A stretch of 64,000 nucleotides of DNA from the NCBI RefSeq assembly GCF_013761175.1, contig NZ_JACDUR010000007.1:480915-544914 (forward strand), read 5' to 3'. Position numbers and translations under genes: made by a program. The notes under the pieces are model-generated. The model searched no databases. It was not told where the DNA came from and worked only from the letters and a program-made list of their open reading frames with translations. This stretch comes from Nonomuraea soli. GTDB lineage: Bacteria > Actinomycetota > Actinomycetes > Streptosporangiales > Streptosporangiaceae. Below are positions 16,962-25,921 of the stretch, one piece after another. Each line of letters opens with the position of its first letter. Positions within the stretch are counted from its first letter, which is position 1.

Positions 16962-17627
16962 GTGAAGGGTCGCATTCTGGTCGTGGACGACGAGCGTAAT
17001 CTGGCCGATCTGGTCGCGATGGCGCTGCGTTACGAGGGCTTCGAGGTGGAGACCGCGGGCACGGGCGCGCTGGCGCTGGCCAGGGCGGTGGAGCTGGCGC
17101 CCGATCTGGTGGTGCTCGACATCATGTTGCCTGACATTTCAGGACTTGAGGTGTGCCGGCGGCTGCGCAGCCGCTCCATCCTGACCCCGATCATCTTCCT
17201 GACCGCCAAGGACGCCACGGAAGACAAGATCACCGGGCTGCGCCAGGGCGCCGACGACTACGTGACCAAGCCCTTCAGCCTGGAGGAACTGCTCGCCAGG
17301 GTGCAGGTCGTGCTCCGCCGTACGAAACCGGCCCAGGAGGCCAGGCTCAGCTTCGCCGACCTGGTCCTGGACGAGGAGGCCTACGAGGTACGGCGAAGCG
17401 GCGCGCTCATCGACCTCACCCCGACCGAGTACAAGCTGCTGCGCTACCTGATGATCAACGCCGGCCGGGTGCTGACCAAGCAGCAGATCCTCGACCACGT
17501 CTGGGACTACGACTTCGGCGGCAGCGACGGCGTCGTGCAGACCTACATCAGCTACCTGCGCCGCAAGATCGACGGGCTGATCCACACCGTGCCGCGCATC
17601 GGCTACGTCATGCGGCTGCCGCGATGA
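16962..17627 (+). CDS. OmpR family response regulator
   Basis: A 221-residue regulator. The receiver domain has Asp9/Asp10, phospho-acceptor Asp53 (VVLDIMLPD) and the conserved Lys in DDYVTKPF. It is followed by a C-terminal winged helix ending YISYLRRKID and RIGYVMRL. The GTG start at 16962 has no good Shine-Dalgarno. It is cotranscribed with the kinase through an ATGA overlap and is divergent from the MMPL exporter gene. The usual arrangement is that the pair switches on the exporter under envelope stress. Confidence 0.95.
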   Translation: MKGRILVVDDERNLADLVAMALRYEGFEVETAGTGALALARAVELAPDLVVLDIMLPDISGLEVCRRLRSRSILTPIIFLTAKDATEDKITGLRQGADDYVTKPFSLEELLARVQVVLRRTKPAQEARLSFADLVLDEEAYEVRRSGALIDLTPTEYKLLRYLMINAGRVLTKQQILDHVWDYDFGGSDGVVQTYISYLRRKIDGLIHTVPRIGYVMRLPR

Positions 17628-18982
17628 CCCTGCGCCGCAAGCTGACGCTCATCGTGCTGGCCCTGCTCATGCTGGGCCTGACCATCGCCCCCGTGTCGAC
17701 CTTCGCCGTCGCCCGCGACTTCGGCGGCGACGAGGCCCGACGCGACCTCAACGCCATCGCCCTGCGCCTGGAGCCGCTGCTGCGCGACGGCGCGCCGCTG
17801 CCGGGAGGCGACACGCGGCTGCTGGCCGTCTTCGGGGAGGTGCTCATCCGGCTCGACGGCGTGACCGTGACGACCTCGCAGGACCCGCCGGGCGCCGACT
17901 GGGACGTGGAGTCGCGCTGGAGCGCCGGCGGGGTGGAGTTCCGCCGGCTCGACGGCGACGACATGCACATCGACTGGTGGCTGCGCACCTCGACCCTGGA
18001 CGACGGGCGCTCGCTGGTCCTCGGGCTGCGGACCGCTGAGTACGACGACCTGCTGGGCAGGCTGATCGGGGTGCACGTCGCGATCACCACGCTCGTGCTG
18101 ATCCTGCTGGCGATCCTCGCCTACCGGGCGGTGCGCCGCGCCATGCAACCCCTGGACGAGATCGCCGTCACCGCGCGGGCGATCGGCGAGGGCCAGCTGA
18201 GCCGGCGCGTCGAGCTGAAGGACCCGCGCACCGAGCCAGGACGGCTGGGCCTGGCCCTGAACGCCATGCTCGGCCAGATCGAGACGGCCTTCCGCGAACG
18301 CACCCGCTCCGAACAGCGGTTGCGCCGCTTCGTCGCCGACGCCTCGCACGAACTGCGCACCCCGGTCGCGACGATCAGAGGCTACGCCGAACTGTTCAGG
18401 CGCGGCGCGTCGTCACGGCCGCAAGACCTGGCGCTCGCCATGGAACGTATCGAGTCGGAGGCCACCCGGATGGGAGTCCTCGTCGACGAACTGCTGCTGC
18501 TGGCCAGGCTCGACCAGCGGCGGGCGCTCGAACGCCGCCCCGTCGACCTGGGCGCGCTGGCCGCCGAGGCGGTGGAGGCCGCCCACGCCGTCGAGCCAGG
18601 CCGGCCCTTCACGCTCGACCTGGCCGACGTGGTCGTGACAGGCGACGCCGTACGGCTGCGCCAGATCCTCGACAACCTGCTCGCCAACGCCCGTCAGCAC
18701 ACGCCGCCAGGAACGCCCGTCACGGTCACGGTCGCCGCCGACGGCGTGGTGTCGGTCAGGGACGAAGGGCCAGGCATGACCGAGGAACAGCGCACCCGGG
18801 CGTTCGACAGGTTCTACCGCGCCTCGTCGGGCACCGCCGGAGCGGGGCTCGGGCTGGCCATCGTGGCCGCCGTCGCCGAGGCCCACGGCGGGCGCGCCTG
18901 GATCGAATCGGCGCCCGGCCGCGGCACGACGGTGCGGGTCAGCCTTCCACCAGGTCCTGATACTCCGGACGCTTGCCGATGA
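17624..18982 (+). CDS. Sensor histidine kinase
   Basis: A 452-residue membrane kinase. TM1 is at about 7-29, a roughly 120-residue extracytoplasmic sensor follows, and TM2 is at about 149-167. Then come a HAMP segment, the dimerisation/phosphoacceptor domain with His242 in DASHELRTP, and the HATPase domain with N, G1 (DEGPGM) and G2 (GAGLGLAIV) boxes. The real start is the ATG at 17624 overlapping the response-regulator stop; the frame is open far upstream but only as a shadow. Its last 44 bases overlap the convergent small GNAT gene. Confidence 0.95.
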   Translation: MTLRRKLTLIVLALLMLGLTIAPVSTFAVARDFGGDEARRDLNAIALRLEPLLRDGAPLPGGDTRLLAVFGEVLIRLDGVTVTTSQDPPGADWDVESRWSAGGVEFRRLDGDDMHIDWWLRTSTLDDGRSLVLGLRTAEYDDLLGRLIGVHVAITTLVLILLAILAYRAVRRAMQPLDEIAVTARAIGEGQLSRRVELKDPRTEPGRLGLALNAMLGQIETAFRERTRSEQRLRRFVADASHELRTPVATIRGYAELFRRGASSRPQDLALAMERIESEATRMGVLVDELLLLARLDQRRALERRPVDLGALAAEAVEAAHAVEPGRPFTLDLADVVVTGDAVRLRQILDNLLANARQHTPPGTPVTVTVAADGVVSVRDEGPGMTEEQRTRAFDRFYRASSGTAGAGLGLAIVAAVAEAHGGRAWIESAPGRGTTVRVSLPPGPDTPDACR

Positions 18983-19220
18983 AACGGGCCACGTAGGGGC
19001 ACAGCGGGCGCACCTTCAGCCCGGTGTCCCGCGAGGCGTCGAGAGCGAAGGCGACCAGCTTGCCCGCCAGTCCCTGCCCCTCGAAGTCGTCGTAGATCTC
19101 GGTATGGGTGAAGGTGACGGTCTTCTCGGTCAGGGTGTATTCGGCGAACCCGGCGAACCTGCCGTCGACGAAGATCTCGAAACGGCTCTCCGCCGGGTTG
19201 TCCTTGATGTCGACGCTCAC
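18939..19220 (-). CDS. Small GNAT-like acetyltransferase (YidJ/COG2388 type)
   Basis: A 93-residue protein with the short GNAT core. The beta-hairpin FVDGRFAGFAEYTL is followed by FTHTEIYDDFEGQGLAGKLVAFALDASRDTG split across the acetyl-CoA-binding turn, and then LCPYVARFIGKRPEY. Proteins of this class bind acetyl-CoA and include a plant and human homologue; substrates are unknown. The GTG at 19220 overlaps the preceding 55-residue membrane protein gene by GTGA, so it is the third gene of the mca operon. Confidence 0.85.
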   Translation of the reverse strand: MSVDIKDNPAESRFEIFVDGRFAGFAEYTLTEKTVTFTHTEIYDDFEGQGLAGKLVAFALDASRDTGLKVRPLCPYVARFIGKRPEYQDLVEG

Positions 19221-19384
19221 GAGTCGGCTTTCTTGTCGAGATCGGCTGCGCGGGGGACCTCGATCTTCGCCATCTGCTTGTTCATCGACTTGATGAGGAA
19301 GTACAGGGCGACGCCGATGAGGGCGACGACGACGAAGCCGAGCAGCCCCGGGCCGATGTTCTCGTTGGCGAGTTGGCTGTTCAC
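19217..19384 (-). CDS. 55-residue single-span membrane protein downstream of mca
   Basis: A GTG-started ORF of 55 codons. It has a short polar N-terminus, one hydrophobic span at about residues 12-31 (GLLGFVVVALIGVALYFLI) and a basic/acidic cytosolic tail containing KSMNKQMAKIEVPR. Third-position GC is very high and it fills the space between mca and the GNAT gene with a GTGA overlap, so it is very likely real. Actinomycete genomes commonly have such a small protein beside mca; its function is unknown. Confidence 0.8.
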   Translation of the reverse strand: MNSQLANENIGPGLLGFVVVALIGVALYFLIKSMNKQMAKIEVPRAADLDKKADS

Positions 19385-19393
19385 GCCCCCAGC

Positions 19394-20281
19394 CTACCTT
19401 TGGAGGGGTTCGGTCAACTCGTCGCAGTGGATGCCGTCGAACAGGTCGTCCTCGGGCAGGGTCGTGTCGACCAGCGAGCGGGCCAGGTGGTAGTCCTCGG
19501 TCGGCCAGATCTCCTGCTGCACCTCGCGCGGGCAGACGAACCAGAAGCCGTCGGGGTCGACCTGTGTCGCGTGGGCCAGAAGTGCGTTGTCGCGCGTCTC
19601 GAAATACTCACCGCACGGCACGCGGGTGGTCACCGGCCACTTCTGCGGGCGGTCCTCCCAGCGCGAGATCCAGTCGGCGTACGGCGAGCCGAACCCGCGG
19701 GTCGTCATCGCCTCGTGCAGGGCCTCGAACCGGTCCTTGGTGAAGCCCATGTGGTAGTAGAGCTTGAGCGGCTGCCAGGGCTCGCCCGCGTCGGGGTAGC
19801 GGTCGGGGTCGCCGGCCGCCTCGAACGCCTCGACCGAGACACGGTTGGTCATGATGTGGTCGGGGTGCGGGTAGCCGCCGTCGTCGTCGTAGGTGAGGAT
19901 CACGTGCGGGCGGAACTCACGCACCGCGGCCACCAGGGGCGCGGAGGCCTTCTCCAGAGGCTGCAACGCGAAGCAACCCTCGGGGAGCTCCTCCTCATCC
20001 GACTCCGGCAGGCCCGAGTCGATGAAACCCATGAAGCGCTGCTGCACGCCGAGGATCTCGCGGGCGCGCTCCATCTCCAGGCGGCGGACCTCGCCGATGT
20101 TCTCGACGATTTCCGGGCGGTCCATCTTGGGGTTGAGCACCGAGCCGCGTTCACCGCCCGTCAACGTACAGACCAGGACTTCCACACCCTCCGAGACGTA
20201 GCGCGCCATGGTGGCGGCGCCCTTGCTGGACTCGTCGTCGGGGTGTGCGTGTACGGCCATCAGCCTCAGGGGTGCACTCAC
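19394..20281 (-). CDS. mca: Mycothiol conjugate amidase
   Basis: A 295-residue LmbE/PIG-L-family zinc amidase that cleaves mycothiol S-conjugates to glucosaminyl inositol and a mercapturic acid, which is exported. This is the detoxification arm of mycothiol metabolism. The zinc site is seen in AHPDDE (His13, Asp16) and PHPDH (His142). Length and the TYDDDGGYPHPDH block fit Mca better than the shorter deacetylase MshB. The GTG start is preceded by GAGGA. It heads a minus-strand operon with the 55-residue membrane protein and small GNAT and is divergent from the DUF4307 gene. Confidence 0.95.
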   Translation of the reverse strand: MSAPLRLMAVHAHPDDESSKGAATMARYVSEGVEVLVCTLTGGERGSVLNPKMDRPEIVENIGEVRRLEMERAREILGVQQRFMGFIDSGLPESDEEELPEGCFALQPLEKASAPLVAAVREFRPHVILTYDDDGGYPHPDHIMTNRVSVEAFEAAGDPDRYPDAGEPWQPLKLYYHMGFTKDRFEALHEAMTTRGFGSPYADWISRWEDRPQKWPVTTRVPCGEYFETRDNALLAHATQVDPDGFWFVCPREVQQEIWPTEDYHLARSLVDTTLPEDDLFDGIHCDELTEPLQR

Positions 20282-20385
20282 GGTCTGGATCCTCAGATAG
20301 TTTCACTGCGGGCGGTCGTGAGGGCGGTGCCCCCACGGGCGACAATTGTCTCGGATAACGCCGAAGGAGTGCAGGGAGATTCCGC

Positions 20386-20814
20386 ATGGCCACCAGAGAT
20401 GTCGAGAACGGCCGAGCCAACGGCCCCGTTCTCGGCACCCCCTACGACCTGCCGGACCGACCGGAGAAGCGAGGCCGGCTCGTCGTGCACGTCGTCATCG
20501 GCGTGCTGGTGGCGATCGTCGCGGGCGGCTGGGGCTACGTGATGTGGACCGCCACGGGCAACTCCACCGCGGCCAACCAGATCGTCACCTTCAGCGTGAA
20601 GGACCCGTCGCGCGCCGAGATCTCGTTCACGCTCTCCAAGCCCGACGACCGGGCGGCGGTCTGCATGATCCAGGCCCTGGACACGAATCATGTGGAAGTT
20701 GGCAGCAAGGAAGTAACGATTCCTGCTGGTGAGGGTATGACACTCCACAAGGAGTCGCTGAGCACGAGCGCTCAGGCGTCTTCCGTCCACATCCAGTACT
20801 GCAATCTCGTATAG
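20386..20814 (+). CDS. DUF4307 membrane protein
   Basis: A 142-residue protein with a polar N-terminus, one membrane span at about 32-54 (LVVHVVIGVLVAIVAGGWGYVMW) and an extracytoplasmic beta-rich domain containing two conserved cysteines (VCMIQAL and the C-terminal QYCNLV). This layout and its position between mca and greA match actinobacterial DUF4307 proteins, whose function is unknown. A GGGAG lies just before the ATG. Confidence 0.88.
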   Translation: MATRDVENGRANGPVLGTPYDLPDRPEKRGRLVVHVVIGVLVAIVAGGWGYVMWTATGNSTAANQIVTFSVKDPSRAEISFTLSKPDDRAAVCMIQALDTNHVEVGSKEVTIPAGEGMTLHKESLSTSAQASSVHIQYCNLV

Positions 20815-20910
20815 TGAGACATTTGGGGAAGCGTTCGGACGGCTAAGTTGTTAGCCTTTCGCAATTCAGCCCCAGACTTCAAGGGCCCCCTAGGCAAGCA
20901 AGGAGAACCC

Positions 20911-21411
20911 GTGGCCGACTCGCGCGATGAGAACGTCACCTGGCTGACGCAGGAGGCGTACGACCGCCTGAAGGCGGAGTACGAGTATCTCTCGGGCCCC
21001 GGGCGCGTCGACATCGCCAAGAAGATCGAGGCCGCCCGCGAGGAGGGCGACCTCAAGGAGAACGGCGGCTACCACGCGGCCAAGGACGAGCAGGGCAAGA
21101 TCGAGGCTCGCATCTTCCACCTCCGCCAGACGCTCGACAGCGCCAAGGTCGGTGAGGCTCCCACCGCCGAGGGCATCGTGGGACCGGGCATGACCGTCAC
21201 CATCCGCTTCCAGGGCGACGAAGAGGAAGTGACCTTCCTGCTCGCCTCCCGTGAAGAGCTCGGCGCTCCGATCGACGTCTACTCACCCAAGTCGCCGCTC
21301 GGCGCGGCGATCAACGGCAAGAAGATCGGTGAGAAGGCGACCTACTCGATGCCCAACGGCCGTCAGAACACGGTCGAGATCCTCGAGGCCGTTCCGTACG
21401 TCGGCAACTGA
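20911..21411 (+). CDS. greA: Transcription elongation factor GreA
   Basis: A 166-residue Gre factor that rescues backtracked RNA polymerase by stimulating transcript cleavage. The N-terminal coiled coil carries the acidic tip in REEGDLKENGGYHAAKDEQ, and the C-terminal globular domain ends with SPLGAAINGKKIGE. The GTG at 20911 follows AGGAG; a longer in-frame extension to 20848 lacks these features. It is followed directly by a rho-independent terminator. Confidence 0.97.
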   Translation: MADSRDENVTWLTQEAYDRLKAEYEYLSGPGRVDIAKKIEAAREEGDLKENGGYHAAKDEQGKIEARIFHLRQTLDSAKVGEAPTAEGIVGPGMTVTIRFQGDEEEVTFLLASREELGAPIDVYSPKSPLGAAINGKKIGEKATYSMPNGRQNTVEILEAVPYVGN

Positions 21412-21426
21412 CTCCTGAGGAACACC

Positions 21427-21460
21427 TCCGCCGGGCCATCACGGGCCCGGCGGACTTTTC
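21427..21460 (+). terminator. Rho-independent terminator of greA
   Basis: An 11-base perfect stem, TCCGCCGGGCC (21427-21437) with GGCCCGGCGGA (21444-21454), six-base loop, followed by CTTTTC. It lies 15 bases after the greA stop. Confidence 0.85.
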
Positions 21461-21578
21461 GCATGTCTTCCCGCAGGCGCCGCCGCCCGTCGAGATCAAG
21501 CCGGGCATCCGCGGCGACCTGGCCTTCCTCTTCCGGCGCAAACGCCGCTTCGACCTGCGCAGGTTAATCCCCTACATC

Positions 21579-22679
21579 GTGGGCTCGCTCGTGGCCGTGC
21601 TGACGCTCGACCTGATCATCCTGTACGGCCCGCCGTCGCAGTCCTCCGCCGCGCCCGCCGTACAACAACGCGACTCCAGCCTCACCGGCGCCGTCACCGC
21701 GCCCACCCAGGGCCCGCCCCAGGTGGCGCCCCTCGGAAAGCTCCACGCGCCCAATCTCTTCGTCGTCACCCCCAGGCCCTTCACCAACCAGCTGCTGCGC
21801 AAGGTCGCCAAGCAGGGCGGAGTGCGGGCACTGGAACTCGCCGACGCCGCCACCGTCACCATCGACGGCAAGCAGGTGCCGACACTCGGAGTGGACCCCT
21901 CGACCTTCCGCGCCTACACACCCAAGGTCACCGCCAGGGCCGACGCGCTGTGGAACCGGCTGGCCGCGGGAGACCTGGCCGTGTCGTTCGTGCTCGGCAC
22001 CGACGGCGGACTGTCGCTCAACCGCCAGGTCAGCGCCGCGGGCGGCTCCCTGCGGGTCGGCGCCTACGCCACCACCGGGTTCGGAACCATCGACGCGATC
22101 GTCTCCCGGGAGACGGGACGCACACTCGGGCTGCCGCGAGGCAACGCGCTGATCGTCAGCGCCCCCTCGGCCGACTCCTCGGCCCTGCGGCGAAGCCTGC
22201 TGAAGGTCCTGCCCAAGGGCACCCAGGTCGCCACCGTCAACCCCGTCGTCCCGGCGCCGACGGCCTTCAACGGATCCTTCATGTCACGCGACCAGCTGCT
22301 CGTGGCGTTGAAGGCGGCGATCAGCAAGCTCGGGCGGCCGTACGTGTGGGGGGCGGAGGGGCCGAACTCCTTCGACTGCTCGGGGCTCGTGCAATGGGCC
22401 TACGCCCAGGCGGGCGTGCGCATGCCGCGCGTCACCCACCAGCAGTGGGTGGCGGGGGTGCAGGTGCCGCTGAAGGACGCTCAGCCGGGTGACCTCATCT
22501 TCTGGCGCCACGACCCGACCAACCCCGGGTACATCTCGCACGTGGCCATCTACTGGGGTGACGGGCAGATGCTGCACGCGCCTCGCACGGGGGACGTGGT
22601 CAAGCTCGCCCCGGTGACGACGCGCAACCTCGCGGGAGTGGTCCGCGTCAACCCCGAGGCCGCCTCCCGGGTGCGCTGA
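21579..22679 (+). CDS. NlpC/P60 family cell-wall peptidase with membrane anchor (start uncertain)
   Basis: At least 366 residues. A C-terminal NlpC/P60 domain (about 240-360) has Cys267 in NSFDCSGLVQWAY, His321 in ISHVAIYWG and His333, the papain-like triad of peptidoglycan stem-peptide hydrolases. The N-terminal region is a membrane span followed by a roughly 200-residue domain of unknown role. The listed GTG at 21579 begins inside the span. The same frame is open upstream and codes a coding-like basic stretch (FRRKRRFDLRR) that would make a proper cytoplasmic flank, but no ATG/GTG exists there in frame. An ATG at 21463 is two bases out of frame. A lost or miscalled start is possible. Confidence 0.85.
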   Translation: MGSLVAVLTLDLIILYGPPSQSSAAPAVQQRDSSLTGAVTAPTQGPPQVAPLGKLHAPNLFVVTPRPFTNQLLRKVAKQGGVRALELADAATVTIDGKQVPTLGVDPSTFRAYTPKVTARADALWNRLAAGDLAVSFVLGTDGGLSLNRQVSAAGGSLRVGAYATTGFGTIDAIVSRETGRTLGLPRGNALIVSAPSADSSALRRSLLKVLPKGTQVATVNPVVPAPTAFNGSFMSRDQLLVALKAAISKLGRPYVWGAEGPNSFDCSGLVQWAYAQAGVRMPRVTHQQWVAGVQVPLKDAQPGDLIFWRHDPTNPGYISHVAIYWGDGQMLHAPRTGDVVKLAPVTTRNLAGVVRVNPEAASRVR

Positions 22680-22874
22680 GCCTTCCCCCGCCTTCCCGCC
22701 CCCCCGCCCGCCCCCGGTCCTGCTCGGGCCGTGGACCTCTGACAGTGACCGTCCGTAGGAGATCCCTTCTCCCGTGGGCGTCAGGCCGCGTGTCAGCACC
22801 ATGACAGTCCCGTATCAGAGCCGCCCGCCATCGTGTTCTCCACAGCACGAAGCACTAACCAAGGAGACACACCC

Positions 22875-24104
22875 ATGACCCACGACAACGGCGGCTTCTC
22901 CGAGTCCGGTCTGCGCAACCTGCGCGGGGTGCTGGCGCGGCACGTCGACTCCGGGAAGATCCCCGGCCTGGTGGCGCTGTTCAGCCGCGGCGGTGAGACC
23001 CACGTCGAGGCGCTCGGCACGATGCAGCACGACGGCGGCCGTGCGATGAGCCGCGACACGATCTTCCGTATGGCCTCCACCTCCAAGCCCCTGTCGATGG
23101 CCGCCGCGATGGTGCTGCTCGACGAGTGCCGTCTGCGGATGGACGACCTGGTCGATCAGTGGTTGCCCGAGCTGGCCGACCGTCAGGTGCTCAAGCGCGT
23201 CGACGGCCCGCTGGACGACACGGTTCCCGCCCGTCGTCCGATCACGGTGCGCGATGTGCTCACCTCCACGTTCGGCCTGGGCATGGACATGACGGCCATC
23301 GGCGCCCCGATCATGAACGCGGTCTTCGAGAACGGCCTGACCCCCGACCTGCCCACGCCGATGCCCGAGCCGGACGAGTGGATGCGCCGCCTGGGCACGC
23401 TGCCGCTGATGCACCAGCCGGGCGAGCGCTGGCAGTACCACATGAGCAACGACCTGGTCGGTGTGCTGGTGGCCAGGGTGACGGGCCGGCCGTTCGAGGA
23501 GTTCCTGCGCGAGCGGATCTTCGAGCCGTTGGGGATGAAGGACACCGGCTTCCACGTCCCGGAGGACAAGATCGACCGGCTGCCCACGCTGTACGCGCCC
23601 GACCCGCAGACCGGCGAGTTCCACGCGTGGGACGAGTCGCAGGGCGGCCGCTGGAGCGCGCCCCCGGCCTTCCCCGGTGGCGGCGGCGGGCTGGTGTCGA
23701 CGGTGGACGACTACCACGCCTACTTCCGGATGCTGCTCAGCGGCGGTGTCCACGGCGGCGAGCGCATCCTGTCGCGTCCGGCGGTGGAGTTGATGACGAC
23801 CAACCGCCTCACCCCGGAGCAGAACGCCGTCCGCAACGCGATGGCGACGAACAACGTGCACCTGTCCTTCGGGCAGGGCCAGCACGGCGGCTGGGGGCTG
23901 GGCATGGCGGTGCGCACCTACCGGGGCGACTACGCGCCCATCGGCCAGTTCGGCTGGGACGGCGGCAGCGGCACCTCGACGTACGCCGACCCGGACAAGG
24001 GCGTGACCGGCCTGCTGCTCACCCAGGTGGGCATGTCGGTGGGCAACTCGGCGCGGCTGATCCACGACTTCTGGACCAGCCTTTACCAGGCTGTAGAAGA
24101 CTGA
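22875..24104 (+). CDS. Serine hydrolase of the class C beta-lactamase / esterase EstB family
   Basis: A 409-residue penicillin-binding fold hydrolase. The SxxK motif is S68TSK71, the YxS/N-type motif is in WQYHMSND, and a glycine-rich HGG/GWDGGSGT stretch near the C-terminus replaces KTG. There is no signal peptide, so it is probably a cytoplasmic esterase or amidase rather than a beta-lactamase. The ATG at 22875 has AAGGAG seven bases upstream; the longer frame from 22833 is not supported. It stands alone. Confidence 0.9.
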   Translation: MTHDNGGFSESGLRNLRGVLARHVDSGKIPGLVALFSRGGETHVEALGTMQHDGGRAMSRDTIFRMASTSKPLSMAAAMVLLDECRLRMDDLVDQWLPELADRQVLKRVDGPLDDTVPARRPITVRDVLTSTFGLGMDMTAIGAPIMNAVFENGLTPDLPTPMPEPDEWMRRLGTLPLMHQPGERWQYHMSNDLVGVLVARVTGRPFEEFLRERIFEPLGMKDTGFHVPEDKIDRLPTLYAPDPQTGEFHAWDESQGGRWSAPPAFPGGGGGLVSTVDDYHAYFRMLLSGGVHGGERILSRPAVELMTTNRLTPEQNAVRNAMATNNVHLSFGQGQHGGWGLGMAVRTYRGDYAPIGQFGWDGGSGTSTYADPDKGVTGLLLTQVGMSVGNSARLIHDFWTSLYQAVED

Positions 24105-24179
24105 CCCAAGAGGTCAGTTTTCGAGAAGCCTCCGCCTCTGCCCCCTTCCTACGATGAGATCCGACGGAGGGAGAAGATC

Positions 24180-24632
24180 GTGACGAAGGAAGCGGGCAAG
24201 AGCTTCGACGGTTTCACCGAGGCCGAGCGTGACGCGATGAAGGAGCACGCCAAGGAGCTGAAGTCGGCCGCCGGGCGGCGCGGCTCGGGTACGGCGAAGC
24301 GGGACGCGGAGCAGGAGGTGCTCGAGAAGATCGCGGAGATGCCGGAGCCCGATCGGGCGCTCGCCGAGCGGGTCCACGCCATCGTCAGGGCGGCCGCGCC
24401 GCAGCTGGCCCCCAGGCTCTGGTACGGCCAGCCCGCCTACGCCAAGGACGGCAAGGTGCTCTGCTTCTTCCAGGGCGCCTCGAAGTTCAAGACGAAGTAC
24501 GCGACGTTCGGCTTCCAGGACGCCGCGCACTTCGACGACGTGGGCATGTGGGCGACGGCGTTCGCGCTGACGGAGCTGACGCCCGAGCACGAGGCCATGT
24601 TGTCGGAACTGGTGAAGAAGGCCGCGGGTTAG
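24180..24632 (+). CDS. DUF1801 (YdhG-like) protein
   Basis: A 150-residue protein. A helical Lys/Glu-rich N-terminal part (about 1-45) is followed by a DUF1801 domain with VLEKIAEMPEPDRALAERVH, APQLAPRLWYGQPAYAKDGK and the FGF strand. Members include proteins suggested to bind metals or act as iron chaperones; evidence is thin. The GTG start follows GGAGGGAG. Its TAG overlaps the TAA of the convergent MBL gene (they share 24629-24632). Confidence 0.85.
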   Translation: MTKEAGKSFDGFTEAERDAMKEHAKELKSAAGRRGSGTAKRDAEQEVLEKIAEMPEPDRALAERVHAIVRAAAPQLAPRLWYGQPAYAKDGKVLCFFQGASKFKTKYATFGFQDAAHFDDVGMWATAFALTELTPEHEAMLSELVKKAAG

Positions 24633-25870
24633 TCCTCCGACAGGCGGCGGGACTCGGAGGCGGCCCAGGTGAACACGCCTCTGGCCATGAGCGATGCCTC
24701 GCTCGCGGCGCGCGTGCCGTTCACCTCGGCCCGGATCTCGTGCAGGCCCCGATCAGCGGGGGCGGCCTGGACGGCGAGTTCGGCCAGGTGCCCGGCCAGG
24801 CGGTGGTCGCCGTCGCGCAGCGCCTGCAGGGCGGCTTCGCCGAGCCGTACGGCTCCGCCCGCGAGGTCGGCGAGCCTGGTGGCGAGCACGGCGTCGGGCG
24901 AGGGCTTGAGGTGGGCGGGGTTGCCGTCGTACCAGCCGCCGTACTGCCTCCACAGGTTGCGTACGACGAACTCCGGCTCGTCGTACAGCGCCTTGAGGTA
25001 GGGCCGGTCGCCCAGGTGCGACGGCGGGCGTACGGCCTGCACGATCGTGTCGAGCCGCTCGCCGGCGTTGAGCAGGTCGAGGGTCTGGCCGACCATCGAC
25101 TCCAGCCATTCGGCCGTCTCGACGAGTGCCTGCTCGACGCGGTCGGCGCCGAAGATCGGGGCGCCGTGGCTGGGCAGCATGATCTCGGCGCCGAGCGTGG
25201 CCATGCGGCGCAGGGCGAGGGCCCATTCGCGCGGATAGCGCTGGACCTTCTGCGGGTTGCCGCAGTTGGGCGTGACCCAGATGAACATGTCGCCGGGCAG
25301 CAGCACCCGGGCTTCGGGCACGTAGGCGACGGTGGCGTCGTCGGTCTCGCCCTTGGCGTGGAACATCTCGAAGGTCCATCCGGCCCGCTTGACGGTGAGC
25401 TCGTCGCGGTAGGACAGGTCGGGCTGCCGGTATTCCGTGGGCCAGGTCAGCCCGGGCGCCTGGAACTGGCGCTGGTTGATGACGGCGTTGTAGCCGTTGG
25501 TGAGCACGTAGCGCTCGAAACGGGCGACGACGGCCTCGTGGGCGATGACCTCGGTGCCGTGGCCTTCGGCGTCGAAGGGTTCCATGCCGGAGACGTGGTC
25601 GATGTGCCCGTGCGAGAAGATCGCGGTGACCAGCGGGTCGGTGCTCCAGCCGCGGACGCCTTCGTGGAGCTTGGCGGCGCCCATCGGGTTGCCGGTGTCG
25701 AACAGGGCGAGCTCGCCCGAGCCCTGGAAGGCGATGGTGTTGCCGAAGCCGCTGTAGAAGCCGATCCCGTCGATGATGTCCTCGACGGGGCGCCTGCCGG
25801 GGGAGAAGGAGGCGATGTTGTCGGACTTCTCGCCGCGCCAGACGGCGTCGGCGTGCTCACGGATGCTCAT
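24629..25870 (-). CDS. MBL-fold metallohydrolase of the alkylsulfatase-like type
   Basis: A 413-residue metallo-beta-lactamase-fold enzyme with the motif H87GHIDH92 and later zinc-ligand regions (GETDDATVAYVPEARVLLPGD and LPSHGAPI). The opening FGNTIAFQGSGELALFDTGN and the helical dimerisation segment after residue 250 resemble SdsA-type linear alkylsulfatases, but the C-terminal SCP2-like domain is reduced or absent. Hydrolysis of a sulfate or other ester is inferred. The start at 25870 has AAAGGTGG upstream. A PucR-like regulator is divergent, with a palindromic operator between the genes. Confidence 0.88.
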   Translation of the reverse strand: MSIREHADAVWRGEKSDNIASFSPGRRPVEDIIDGIGFYSGFGNTIAFQGSGELALFDTGNPMGAAKLHEGVRGWSTDPLVTAIFSHGHIDHVSGMEPFDAEGHGTEVIAHEAVVARFERYVLTNGYNAVINQRQFQAPGLTWPTEYRQPDLSYRDELTVKRAGWTFEMFHAKGETDDATVAYVPEARVLLPGDMFIWVTPNCGNPQKVQRYPREWALALRRMATLGAEIMLPSHGAPIFGADRVEQALVETAEWLESMVGQTLDLLNAGERLDTIVQAVRPPSHLGDRPYLKALYDEPEFVVRNLWRQYGGWYDGNPAHLKPSPDAVLATRLADLAGGAVRLGEAALQALRDGDHRLAGHLAELAVQAAPADRGLHEIRAEVNGTRAASEASLMARGVFTWAASESRRLSED

Positions 25871-25921
25871 CTGCCCACCTTTCGTCACAGCGGGAGGCGG
25901 GCACAAGCGGCGCTCGTCCCC

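Noticed and set aside
22738..22812. Two TGACAGT-containing segments about 62 bases apart before the serine hydrolase gene
   Set aside because: Short, spaced by no obvious rule and not part of a recognisable promoter pair.
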